Shown here one piece after another: positions 48,801 to 59,300 of a stretch of 64,000 nucleotides of DNA; position 1 is the first letter of the stretch; each line of letters begins with the position of its first letter. Below the pieces are notes generated by a model. It was not told the origin of the DNA. It did not search any database and saw only the letters and a list, made by a program, of their open reading frames with translations. Position numbers and translations under genes: made by a program. This stretch comes from Yamagishiella unicocca (Eukaryota; Chlorophyta; Chlorophyceae; Chlamydomonadales; Volvocaceae): contig BDSL01000031.1 in the NCBI GenBank assembly GCA_003116995.1, positions 558,001-622,000 of the forward strand. Direction: 5' to 3'.

Positions 48801-48972
48801 GAGCGACTGCAGGAGTCGGCAAAGCTAGAGGCGGAGCTTTGGCTTCAGATGAAGGGTGGGCGGTCGAGGGCTGCTGATGCTGAGTTACTGGTGACGAAGG
48901 TTGCGGGGGCGCTGGTCGAGTAACAACCGCACGGTCATCCTTAGCACCACCAAAGCAACCAAAGCAGCTCAT
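39890..48972 (-). CDS. GAF-domain TKL-type protein kinase
   Basis: Likely cytosolic or membrane-anchored signalling kinase. The ATG at 48972 gives MSCFGCFGGAKDD, a double-Cys N-terminus suited to palmitoylation; the first exon ends at about 48719 in a Pro-rich stretch. A GAF-like region spans about 47160-47800 (DWQQLAATTGMQHCAMLPLK, VLAGALQICLG). Linker exons at about 46735-46800, 46437-46505, 45327-45520 and 44680-44910 follow. The catalytic domain reads ELIKQIGQGGQGVVFCGTLH with AIK (about 43680-43760), SISHPNIVQ (about 43265), MIICMEYCDA (about 42450-42480), LHALRLVHC joined to DLKPSNILLKSS (about 41475-41880), LSDFGCVRLM (about 41050-41080), GTPSFMAPEMF (about 40970-41000), SFGILMWEVYTGG (about 40605-40645) and ACWASDPRSRPTAAALVTVL (about 39970-40040). 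G-loop, Lys, DFG and APE are present, and the HRD motif reads HCD. The last exon stops at 39890. The kinase is confident; the GAF assignment and some linker exons are less so. Confidence 0.82.
42610..42965. repeat. 56-bp minisatellite in a kinase-gene intron
   Basis: Six to seven copies of a unit that includes gcggaccggacgcaagcccc and acaccgggtgtcaggggcgg, spaced exactly 56 bases apart (for example 42626, 42682, 42738, 42794). It follows the donor of the exon that encodes VFSYFVDVMVVEY. Confidence 0.95.
44245..44400. repeat. Long polypurine tract (GGAGGA-rich)
   Basis: About 150 bases of almost only G and A on the plus strand, thus a pyrimidine tract on the kinase gene strand, lying in an intron just upstream of the exon that encodes MAHSSTSMRRNLSFG. 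Confidence 0.95.
45604..45690 (+). repeat. Divergent copy of motif A (kinase-gene intron)
   Basis: Contains gaccgattacccgacatggg, tataatagctggcgcattgt and ggacacatattgtgggctca. It aligns along its length with 34888-34970 with several substitutions and one small indel. Confidence 0.65.
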
Positions 48973-50066
48973 CCTATTCAACGGTGTGGCCTATCCATTG
49001 CCTCCGGCTGCACAAGGTAAAGTGGTGCAGCAGAAGCCGTTTTATGCTTCATAACACGTCTATTGTGATCATTTATTTTTGTATACCGGTATTGCAGTTT
49101 AGTGTCTATTATTTTGGTTTCGGAGGATGTTCGTGCAGGAAATGTCCTTTTGCCCAAGCTACTGGAAATCAGTCGCGTAGGTTTGCGTTCGCGCGGTAAG
49201 AAGGCCGCATTCCCCGGCAGCATCCGAGGCGCAAGTGGTGCAGAGTACGAGGTAAACCTTGCACACCACGCTGAAATTCAGAAGGCTGCGCAAGCATTTC
49301 TATTTCAAATTAATTTCTATCGCTCTGCGATCACATTTGTTAGTTGAATCCCCATCCTCGCGTGCCCGTATGGATGGGCGTAGATGCCATCCGTGTGGGC
49401 CTACCACCTTTTATGATGAGAGGCCGATTATTGAAGCCGGAATGGGGTGAAGACTTACACTAACTACATATCCCTTCTATGTGTAAAATGGGAGCCACAG
49501 GAACCGGGGTGCATGGCGTTGCAGCAAATGCCTTTGAAACCTTTTGGAATTGCCCATGACCTTCGAAGTTTAAGTTTAGCGGGTACTTCCATCAGTGCTG
49601 GCTAAGGAAGTTGAGACGAAAGACTATTTGGCTTTTAAATGGATCATATGCACATGCCAACGTCAGAGAGGCCAACAACGTCTTGGGAGCATCGAAAAAT
49701 TAAGAGGAGCGGTCCCATATAATGTTTGCCAGTAGCAGCCAAACGCCTTGTCGCACCCTCACACTGTCGTACAGTCGCCACCTGAAGTAACCTTCAGCGG
49801 GCCCTAACACACCACCAACGTACCCTGCCCAGCTGCAGGCAGCTCTCTCGTACATGCAAATCACACACCCTCCTCCACCAGCGTTATAGCCCTCAACGCG
49901 TCAACCCCATCCCCGGCCTGCAGTCCTCAATTGCCGCATCTGCGACGCCCTTTACCAGTTGTGCACAACCTGTTCATAGGTACCAAATTTCAATACATCG
50001 CTCACATGCGTCGTGACTTGGCTGGCTGGCCTCCGCATCTGCCATGTGGCGCCCGAACTCGCCCGT
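48973..50066. other. Kinase promoter region and MKP1-like 3' flank
   Basis: TTACA at 49455-49459 (TGTAA on the minus strand) may end the MKP1-like transcript. A plus-strand ORF at 49102-49347 contains a protein-like stretch (LLPKLLEISRVGLRSRGKKA) after a possible acceptor but has no known domain and no upstream exon. Otherwise nothing is seen. Confidence 0.4.
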
Positions 50067-52864
50067 TCACCGGCTCTCCGTCGGCATGTTGGGCGCGAGC
50101 CCGAGCACGTCCTCATCCACGCTTTCATGCAGCGACGAGACATTGTGCGTGCGCGCCAGCTCCGGCCCAATGCCATCCGAACACGCCGCCGTCCAATAGC
50201 CAAGCTTTGGACGCTCGGAGTCCGCCCTGGTGCAAGAGGACACGCAGGCACAGACACTCTCACTCCTCGGGGACGCAGGGAACTCAGGGTCGTGCCCATC
50301 GCGATCACACAACATGTGCAGTGTGCTTCGGCGCAGCATCATAAAAACGTAGATGGGAGAAATGCGCCCCGAGAAATGCCCAGCCGCCCAGCAATGAAAC
50401 CCAGTTCCCACCGCTGCCCAAATAACGCCGACCAATCGGCTGGCACATAAGGCCGACCAGTGACTGAAGCGCTACACACGGAAGGAAGCATAACGAGTGC
50501 CGCTTACCGACGGTACTTTTTGTGCCGCCCCTCTTTCGTCGCAGGGCTGTCGGGCCTCACACTCGGCCCTCCAAACAGGCACTCTGCCTGTGGCCCACCA
50601 GGGGCCATGCCATTGGTCGACAGGCCTGCGCGATGCACACCAGTTAGCATGGCGGTCGGCGCTGAGGTCCCACGGGCATGGCCACCAGACTTACCGCCTG
50701 CAGTATCGTACGACACCCGCATGGCGCCGTCGTAAGCTACACCACCCGGCGCTGCCGCCTGCAGTCGAGATTGCACCGGGACGACCACCCCGGCGTCAGC
50801 CCCTGCCTTCCCATACGGTTTACTTCTAGCAACGAACAGCCATTAACAACCGCACCTTGCCCTGCTGGCTGTGGCAGTAAAGCGCGTAGTCGTCTGTGTA
50901 CTCATCAACGTCCTGCAGTTATATGACAGGTTAGGGCCGTTGCTGTGTGATGTACGGCGACATCCCACCACTTGCACGGCTGCAAGAGACACACCTTGGG
51001 CACCCAGCGAATGGGATCTATCGAGCTGGGGCCCTCCAGGCCAGACAATGACACCGCAGGCCCTAGGTCGGAGGACATGGACGACCTGGGCCGGGGGGTG
51101 CTGAGCTCCATGGGCAGGAACCCGTCCGCCTGGCCCGAGTTGGCGGGCGGGTCGACGTCCATGTCCGAACTTGAGGTCGTGATCTGCATAGGACCACACG
51201 CGCCGCAGCATATTACAGCATTAGGAGGGCGGCTGCCAAGCTGCAGGAGCACCCGCGTGCCATCAAGCAGGTCCCACCTGCGGCTGCGCGCGAACGTACG
51301 ACCCCGGGCTCATTCTACTGGTGCCCACCTGAGGCAGCATTGGCCCCGACATGTGCTCCCGGGATGACAGCTCGATCTCGCCCGTGATCGAGGAGCGCTT
51401 GGCGTTAATGCGCGCCGCCTCCGCATCCAACGGAGCGGGGTCCAGCAACACCAACAACTCCGCCGGCTCTTGGCCTGAAGCATGCAAAGAGCGGGTTTTG
51501 AGCAGCCGCAACGGATCAGCTGGCCGACAGATCTGTCCTCGTACCTTGCCGTACTTCTACCACGGCCCCCGCGCCCTCAAACTTGCGCAGCTGCTCCGCC
51601 GCTCGGTGTGCCGCCTCTGCGTACGTGTCCGGGCAGTGCTCACCCCGCCACACGTACGTCGGTCCCCCGGGCGTTTGAAGCACGAATGCGCCACGGGGAT
51701 CCAGGTCTCGGTGCGTGTTGTTTCGGTACTGCTTTGGAGGCGTTATGAGCTTGGGTACCTTTGGGCGTGCCAAAAACCGAACATGAACTGGACCGTTTGG
51801 GGGCAGGGGAATGCGAATGAAAACATGGACTTACCAGGTAGGCAGGCGCATGTACGCAGTGCGGCGCAATGCGGTACATGCGCATGCGGGTCTTAGCGGT
51901 CGCCGCCCGCTTCTGCCACTGCAGTAGCTGGCAGGTGAAGCCGATGTTGGGGTTCGCAACACCACGGATGCCCTTGACCGCGGCGAATACCTGCAAGCGT
52001 TGCGTTCCATTACCTATCGTGCAGGTGACACCTACTGCGACGGTGAAGCAGCTCAACACTGCTTAGCACCTGCTCCCCCGCCCCCACCTCATCGTACGGC
52101 TTGCCACTGCGCCACATCATATATGCTATGACCAGAGTGGCGGATCTGCTGACGCCCTGGCTGCAGTGCACCAGGATGCGTCCGCTCGACTGCAATGCTG
52201 CGTCAATGTAGTCCAAGCAGTCGTACAGAACGCACGAAATGTCTTCGGCGGGAGTGTCTACATCAGGCAAGGGACCCAGGCGAAGCGGGTTACAGTTGTG
52301 TCGCATACCAAATTTGCAGCGGGATTGCTGGTGAGATAGCGGCCACTGTTCTTCAGTAAAGCGAAAAGCGAGGGGGTACTAGCAGGTGTATGCGCGGTTG
52401 TAGCATAAGGAAGCCCCACCTTGCAGGAATAATGTTTTGTAGGTAAGCTCTTCTTTAAAATACTCCTTGCAAATGAACCCGACGCAGTTGAGCACGTGCG
52501 TGACACCCGCCTGCCGCAGGGTCTCACGGTTCTTCGCCACATAGTCCCCGGAAAGGAATAGCCCTGGTGAAACCTCAGAGCAATGCTTCTCAAAATATAG
52601 ATATTTTTGCCTCCGTAGTTGCGTCTCACTCGGCGCAGCATCCTCATCTGGAAGCGAGCGGAGGTCCAATGAACGAAGGGCTGGCCGCTGAAGTGTACTG
52701 GGCGAAGTGGAGGATGTAGATGGCTCAGCTTCCTGGTTCATGCGGCCTGTTGTGTTCCAGGTGGAAGCAGAGCAATAGTGCGACCTAAACAGCGGGAACC
52801 GCGGCTCGGAACCGTAGTGCAAGAACGAGTCGGGCGGTGGCTCTGCTGCCACGAGGGCCGACAT
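50067..52864 (-). CDS. MKP1-like dual-specificity MAP kinase phosphatase with gelsolin-like domain
   Basis: Expected to remove phosphate from MAP kinases; plant MKP1 is the closest named family. The ATG at 52864 opens MSALVAAEPPPDSFLHYG. The phosphatase domain begins EVSPGLFLSGDYVAKNRETL (about 52530-52580) and HVLNCVGFICKEYF, continues after an intron with DTPAEDISCVLYDCLDYIDA and the active site ILVHCSQGVSRSATLVIAYM (about 52105-52170; HCx5R intact), then VKGIRGVANPNIGFTCQLLQ (about 51910-51990). A gelsolin-like segment follows at 51530-51775 (DPRGAFVLQTPGGPTYVWRG), in the same order as plant MKP1. Serine-rich tail exons lie at about 51320-51480, 50993-51190 and 50845-50920. A weaker extension through about 50519-50795 (GGKSGGHARGTSAPTAMLTG) to a stop at 50067 is inferred; alternatively the protein ends at 50826. 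Confidence 0.87.
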
Positions 52865-55800
52865 TAGGTGGCGTCGTCCCCCAGGCCTTGTTATTCGCAA
52901 GCTCTGTGTGCCAGGTCGGGCGGCTGTGTAAGTTCGAGGCTTTCCGAGGAAGTGCGCACAAGTAAAGTAATGGCGTCGAATAGTATGTATATGTTACGTT
53001 TAGTAAGTTCCCTATACTAGGTCAGCGTTGTGACAATCATCGGTTGACCTTGCTCGGAGGTCAAAGAGCAGGGACTGCCGTACAGCACCCTCGAGGCAGC
53101 AACGTGATCTTCGGTCTATGAAATTAAATAGGCAAGTGGCTTGTGCGTTGGTGTGGAAGTCTGCACTCCATATGTCCTCGGCGTCCGTACCCGGACAGGA
53201 CTGTTTTCTTGCCCCGTATGTATACAATATATAGCAAGCATTTTCCGTTTCATAAATACCGAGGTTAACACGTATATCATAGCTCCACGCTGCCTAACCT
53301 TAGGCGCACGTCGCCATGCACCTCTATCCGCTCTTCAACGGCATGCGTTTCCATTACTGCGTATACAAGTGTAGTCTACGTCGTGAGCCCGCACTCCCTA
53401 AGTTCAGAAACAGCTATCTCTTCGGGGTTGGGATGACAAAGGCTTGCGGAACCTTTCCGGTTGCCGACAGCGGGGGTTACGTTTACGTTTCACCGTGTGT
53501 ACCGGTATTTCTGCAGCTTGGCAATACGCTTCGGAAAGGATACGTGGTGCTAAAATCTCGACCTCGCCCTGTCCGTCGCTGTATGGTAATTCGGGAGCAC
53601 GAATGGCAGTCGACCCCGAACAAACAAGGGTGGAGGCCCGCGAGTTTCGGTACGAATAATCCTAGCTGGAGTACATCTACATGGTTACGTATGTTAAAGG
53701 TATTGGTGCGCTCGATCCTTAACAGAGTCACGAACACCTAGGCGCAACTAAGGACCCGCGAACGTATTGCGGCGCATTAGGGTCACATCAGGGCACAGCT
53801 CCTACAGCGCTTACCTTACTAGCGTCACGCCAGCTGCAGCGACGCGTAGCTGTGGGGAGGTGCAGGGCTTCTTTGCTCCGTTTCCGAGCTTGTGTACGTG
53901 CCATGAAGGACTGTGCGTGGCAGGGGATCAGCACTGCAGCGGCACTTTCCGGTTACTCCTGACGGTCCTGCCTTACTCACACCAGACAACAGCGATAGCT
54001 TGCAGGCAGCAGCTGAGAATTTCTTCTGGACTATGAGCACTCCTAAGGGCAAAGTCGCATACAGGCCCCATGTATCAGAACCCATCGACCCGTGGGTCCA
54101 ACATTTTCCGCCGTCTACGGATAGACGAGGCAACTATGGGAACGCGCTTCAGATAGGGCTATGGCATCAAGGTCCTGTTTTCGGTCTTATTAGGATCGCA
54201 CGCTCTCTCAGCGGGATTGACGGGCATATCCTGCGCCAGGAGCGTCCACTGGGCTGTCATGCATTAAGCTGCGGCGGTGACAGCAACAATCGGTGCTGCT
54301 GGGTCTGGATTTGTACTACCAATACTCCCCATAGGCTGAAAGAGGCACCTCCAACTGATGACTGGGCGCGAAAGCCCCGAACGCGCTGCAATCGCGAAAA
54401 TGAGTTATGAATGGCACCATCCCAATGGCGAAAATACCCGAAATGACCAAGTCCTATATCATGGACAAGCCATGCATTGTCGTATACTTGCAAGGCTTTG
54501 AGTGGAAACAACATGTGTCCTAGTGGCCTGCGAATCACTGCCGGAGCCAGTTGGAGGTACGGAAACAACCAGCTATGTACGGAGCTGCCAGCCTTGCTCT
54601 CTCGCCAGCGAAGCCTGAACAATAGGTGCACATGAAAGGGGCGTTTACCGTGAATTTCGTCGTGCACGTGTACTGCAGAACTCGCATGGTGCAGTCCGCC
54701 GGGCGCTCCAGCTTGTTCCCGACTCACCGCGCGCGGACTATGTGGAGTTCAGGGTATCCTGGTGGAGATACGTTTTGAGATTTGCAAAAGGCTTGTCGTC
54801 GCTGGTCGTCGTCACTCACACCCTCCCACATACACGCCTGGACTCGAGACCACTCTTATGATATGGTCCCTTTTGGCAAGCCAAGCCTGGGCATGTGTTG
54901 CGACACAAAATATGCTTGACACAGCGTGTTGTGTTGGAACAACCAAAGAGTTTGTTTGGGAATTGATACGGCATAATTGCCCTCTCGTACGTGAGACTGA
55001 AACAACCGATGAATTGGAAATTCCAGTTTTGCCGCGTCATGCCGCGCGGCCCGACTCAGGAAGAAAAAACGATGGAACGGAAGGAAGGCTTCCCACCGAA
55101 GAAATTTGCACGGTAAGGCACTACACACCGCACGATAAGTATAACCCCGTATAGGAGTAGGAGCGTGTAAGAGGGTCGCAATTACGCAGCGTGGGTAGAC
55201 GTGCCCCAACCGCCGTCGCGATGCAACTAAACCGATGACGACCGATGCAACAGGCAGGGATCACAAGCATGCACATCATTGCCGGTTGCTTGGGTGGGGC
55301 GCTCTTTTGCGGGTGGGTAATGCCTTGGGCGCGTCGGTCCGGGAGGGTCCGGGCTGGTTGCTGGGACGGCGCGGTGGGATGTCCCTTTTTCTCCTGAGCC
55401 TTTTGGGGCATCTGCTAGCTGCTGGCGCTGGCTTGTCTTCTTCTTATCTCCGTTGTGCCTGTGGTGGGCTTGAGTGGGCTGGCGTGTCTTGGTCTTTGTC
55501 CACGTGGGGTGCTGTCTGCGGTGTTCTGCTTGCTTTCTTGGAATGCCCTTTGTGCTAATGTTTCTTTTGCTGGCTGGCGCGTGGTTGGCAACTCCGTGTG
55601 GCTTCTGACTCTCCAAGGCTCGTCTCCTGCCACTTGCCGGCCGCCCTTTGGGCTGCTCTGCCCGGGTTTTTTGTTGTCGCCCTTTCCCGCTGTTTCGTGC
55701 GGGTTGTGCGCTTCGGTTTGTGGTGCCTGGCGGTTGGCTGTGCTGTTGCATCTTGGCTGCTGTTTGGGCGGGATGGCGTTTTTTATGCCTTTCGAGGCTT

Positions 55801-56376
55801 CCTGTGCTCTACGGGGCAGGGCTCAGCAGGGTTCAGCGCATCAGCCCCGGCTGTCTTATGGTGAGGCCCGGCATTGGCCCCTCCTCTAGCCCGGGCTTGA
55901 AGACACTGTAACCTCTCATTATCATTGCATCGGGTTGCTAGGATAGGGTGGTTGTTCCATGGGTCCAACCTAACTCGCTCGCATGCATGTGCTTGCATAA
56001 AAAATTGGGTGCATTGGGGTCAACGTCCAAGCAAAATAATCGCTCCTGTCTGAACTAAACCACCTTCCAATTTATAGTGTTTGAAAGACGACCAGCCATG
56101 AAAACGTTTTACCCTTTGCGATCCAGCATGCGGCGCCGCAGGCAAAGAGTAGCTTTACCGGTTTTCCAAAAGCCATGCTATCAGCAAGATTACATGGGCG
56201 CGTGAGAGAACAAAGGACGGACCCCCCCCCCCCGTGGATCCAAAGCACGAGCCCTTGTACGTCAGTGGTCCTCGCCAGCGCGCGTGGAAAATAGCATTTG
56301 CACAGGATAAAAAAGAGGGCACATTTTTTGGACAAACGGTAGCGTTGCCAGCACCAGTAGGAGCGTTGCTATAATC
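52865..56376. other. Gene-poor interval with decayed-looking coding patches
   Basis: No confident gene. Plus-strand stretches look partly protein-like: after a possible acceptor at about 53986 (AAAENFFWTMSTPKGKVAYR) and at about 54910-55110 (TTKEFVWELIRHNCPLVRET, then a gtaagg donor). No family is recognised and no ATG-to-stop model can be built, so these may be fragments of a decayed gene or transposon. The segment 55235-55910 is described separately. Confidence 0.35.
55235..55910. mobile_element. Retroelement-like segment with strong strand asymmetry (candidate)
   Basis: The plus strand is strikingly G/T-rich and the minus strand A/C-rich, unlike the flanks. The minus strand carries a 174-residue open frame full of Lys, Gln, Thr and Pro (for example RQPTQAHHRHNGDKKKTSQR), of a Gag-like composition; the plus strand is open and Leu/Cys-rich. 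The T/G-rich character also resembles 3' UTRs of Chlamydomonas LINEs. No reverse transcriptase, integrase or terminal repeat is seen. Confidence 0.35.
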
Positions 56377-59300
56377 ATGGCTTTCCTACGCGTGCTTGTT
56401 TTAGCCGTTACCGCAACATTCCTTTCAAGAAATGTCCTCGTATCAGGCCACGCTAGCTGCAAAAGGCCCGTTGTGAACACGTCTGTCTTCAGTGAGATAG
56501 CAGACCACGGTGGCTGTACACTGCTTACTAGAGTATGCGCGGACGACGGGATGCTTATTTCATTTGATGAGCGGCACATGGCGGATAATTTGGCAAGGAC
56601 CAGTCCTTATGGCGTATTATATAGCCAGTCGGGGTTATGGTAAGTGAGCTGTTAGGAGTTACATGCCCGCTGCGACGGCAACACCTGCCACTTCCACAGG
56701 AACTTCCCAGCCCGCGGAGGAGCAAACAGCGATGCACTAGTGGGCCACCAGGTTGGGCCGCTGGGCGTATCTGTCCTTGTAGGGCCGCTGGGCGTATCTG
56801 TCCTTGTCTGTGTTTTGTTTCACTGTGCGGGGCCCGGATCGTAATGGTGCGTCAGCCGGAGCATGTGTATCCCCGGTATAGACGTGTCGTCAGAGCCGCA
56901 GCTCTTGGATCCTCCTGCGCGTCACGTTAGCAACCCCACTGCTTGACACCGACACCCTTCCTTAACATCACCCTGCTGTTGCAGCCAAACTATTTTGTCC
57001 CCATTCGGCCAGCTAGTCGAATGGAGGCTGCGCGCCACCTGCAGCAGCCTGTCTTTTCTGCGTGCACGCTTCCAGTTATTATGATAACCGATTGGTAAGG
57101 TCGCCTAGCTGGGGGCCGCCGGAACGGCAAGGGAGTTCGTAAAGCGGCGTCGGACGCAGCTCGTTAGTGGATGGGGGCGGCTGTTGGTGGGGACGCTATC
57201 GAGGCGAGATGTGCAGGTTAAACGCTATAGTTGTGGGTGATAGGTACGGAATGGCGCGGGTTGTAGGCGGCAAGGCCAAATAAAACGGATTGATAAGGCG
57301 AGGTGGTGCTTCGGAGGAGACGCCTTGGAGGGACGCGAGGCTATGCGGAAGTTAACGGGATTGCGCAAACTGGATGGGGGCTAGAGGACGGAGGTTATGA
57401 TGGTACGGTGGGTTTGCAAGGGGCGGGGTTGGGAGTGAGGAGAGGCACGGGTGGGCATCAGGACGGACAACTTGAACGCATACACAGAGTCCGACGACAT
57501 GTACGACGCCAACGGTTGCTGTTCTCGCTGCGCCCGCAGGCCTTACAACATGGCCGAGTGAGTGCATACGGCTAGTCGGCGGTGTCGTACACCCTTTGGT
57601 TGTGCATCGTCCCTTCCTTCCTGACTTGCGCCGTCCAAGCGCAGGGTCTTCGCCCAGCTTGCCGGTATCGCGGACTACTACTTCCGGCAAAAGGGCATGA
57701 TAGGCAGGTCGCTCCTGGGGGGGGGGGTATGAGAGGAAACCAGTGGGTCGGCACTTGAGCGATAAGTGAAACCGACGGAAACAGTTTTGAGACACTCGTT
57801 TGTCCACCCCTTGCATACTGGAGGGGCGGCGGACGACAGGCGCACTGACCGCACCCGCTTCGCAACCCTTCAAACCTGTCACGTGACCTGCTCAACGGAA
57901 ATGTGGCGGCTGCTGACACAACCAAACCAAACCCTAAAACCCAAACCAAACCCTAAAACCCTAAAACCCACACGCAGACGACCACGTGACACTCGTGCTC
58001 GCCACCCCGGACGGCCTGAGCCCGGCCGCTTACCACCACGTGATGATGTCGCCGTACTCCCGCTACCCGCTTATTTCGTTTGACGAGCTGTCGATGCGCC
58101 CCGTACGCGACCACAGCGTGTCATGGTCGCACGAGGGCAACCACGTGAGCTGTTTTGAAAAGGTGGGTGGCCAGGAGGGGAAATTATTGTCGCGGGGGCC
58201 GGGTTGCGGGTTAAGACGGTGATCGGGCGGGGAGGGGCACTGGCAGGAGTCGGACGGGGGAAGGGGCGAGGGTGCTGGCAGGAGTCGATCAATACCCTGG
58301 GGTAACAAGCGGCGGATGGGCGCGCAATAACCTGTTGGAGTGTGTGGCGGCGACCGGGTTGCTGGTGGCGGCCGGGGTGGAGGTGTGGATGACCCTATGA
58401 GGCTGCTGGCGGGGCCGGGGGCTCCCACTCGCGGTGTGCCGTTGCCCCTGACCTCAACTGCGCCCCCCACCTGCTACTGCGCCGCTGCCCCCTTCGTGCT
58501 CAGTTTCTTACGCCGTGTCCTGTCCGGTTTCCTCCCCCCTCCCGCCCCAGGCCGTGCTGTGCAAGATGCACGGCTTTCCGCAGGGCCTAGCTCCCACGGC
58601 GGCGGCGCTGCTCAAACACATCGAGCCCTTGGTGCCCGAGGACCCCCTTGGGTTTAGCGTGGTGGGGGAGGGCGTCAGCACCGACACCACGCTGCGGGTG
58701 CTGTTGGAGTCGCGGACGGGGTCGGCTCGCAACATCCGCAACCTGCCACAACTGATACAAGCGTGCGAGGAGGCTAACATTCTAGGTGCGGCAACGGCGC
58801 CTCGGTACGCCCCTCCTTCCCCGCCCCACCCCACTCCGGTTCTTCTGCACCCCACCCCACCCCGGTTCTTCTGCACCCCACCCCACCCCGGTTCTTCTGC
58901 ACCCCACCCCACCCCGGTTCTTCTGCACCCCACCCCACCCCGGTTCTTCTGCACCCCACCCCACCCCGGTTCTTCGACCATGCGCCAACTATCCTGTCCT
59001 GTTGCGTAATCCGGTTTTTATACACCCCGGTTCTTCTGCACCCCACCCCACCCCGGTTCTTCTGCACCCCACCCACCCCGGTTCTTCTGCACCCCACCCC
59101 ACCCCGGTTCTCCTCGTCTGCTAGCCTTGCCACCTGTCCCGCATCTTCACGCCCCATATTTTCTCACTTCCTCCTTCCGTCGTACAGGCCTCCGCCGTCC
59201 AACGCCGTACGCCGCCGTACCAGCCCGCGTCGTACCCGACTCCCCGTATATCCGTCCTCACCTTTCCTGACTCCGCCTCTTTCGCCGCGCCGCTGGGGCC

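Noticed and set aside
48973..48981. Upstream start at 48981 for the kinase
   Set aside because: The first codon is TTG; the first ATG in frame is at 48972 and gives MSCFGCFGG.
54257..54727. 157-codon minus-strand ORF
   Set aside because: No domain, no splice context and competing frames on the other strand; likely chance or decayed sequence.
58508..58981. Minus-strand ORF of repeated GWGGVQKNRGGVG units
   Set aside because: It is the antisense translation of the 26-bp satellite.
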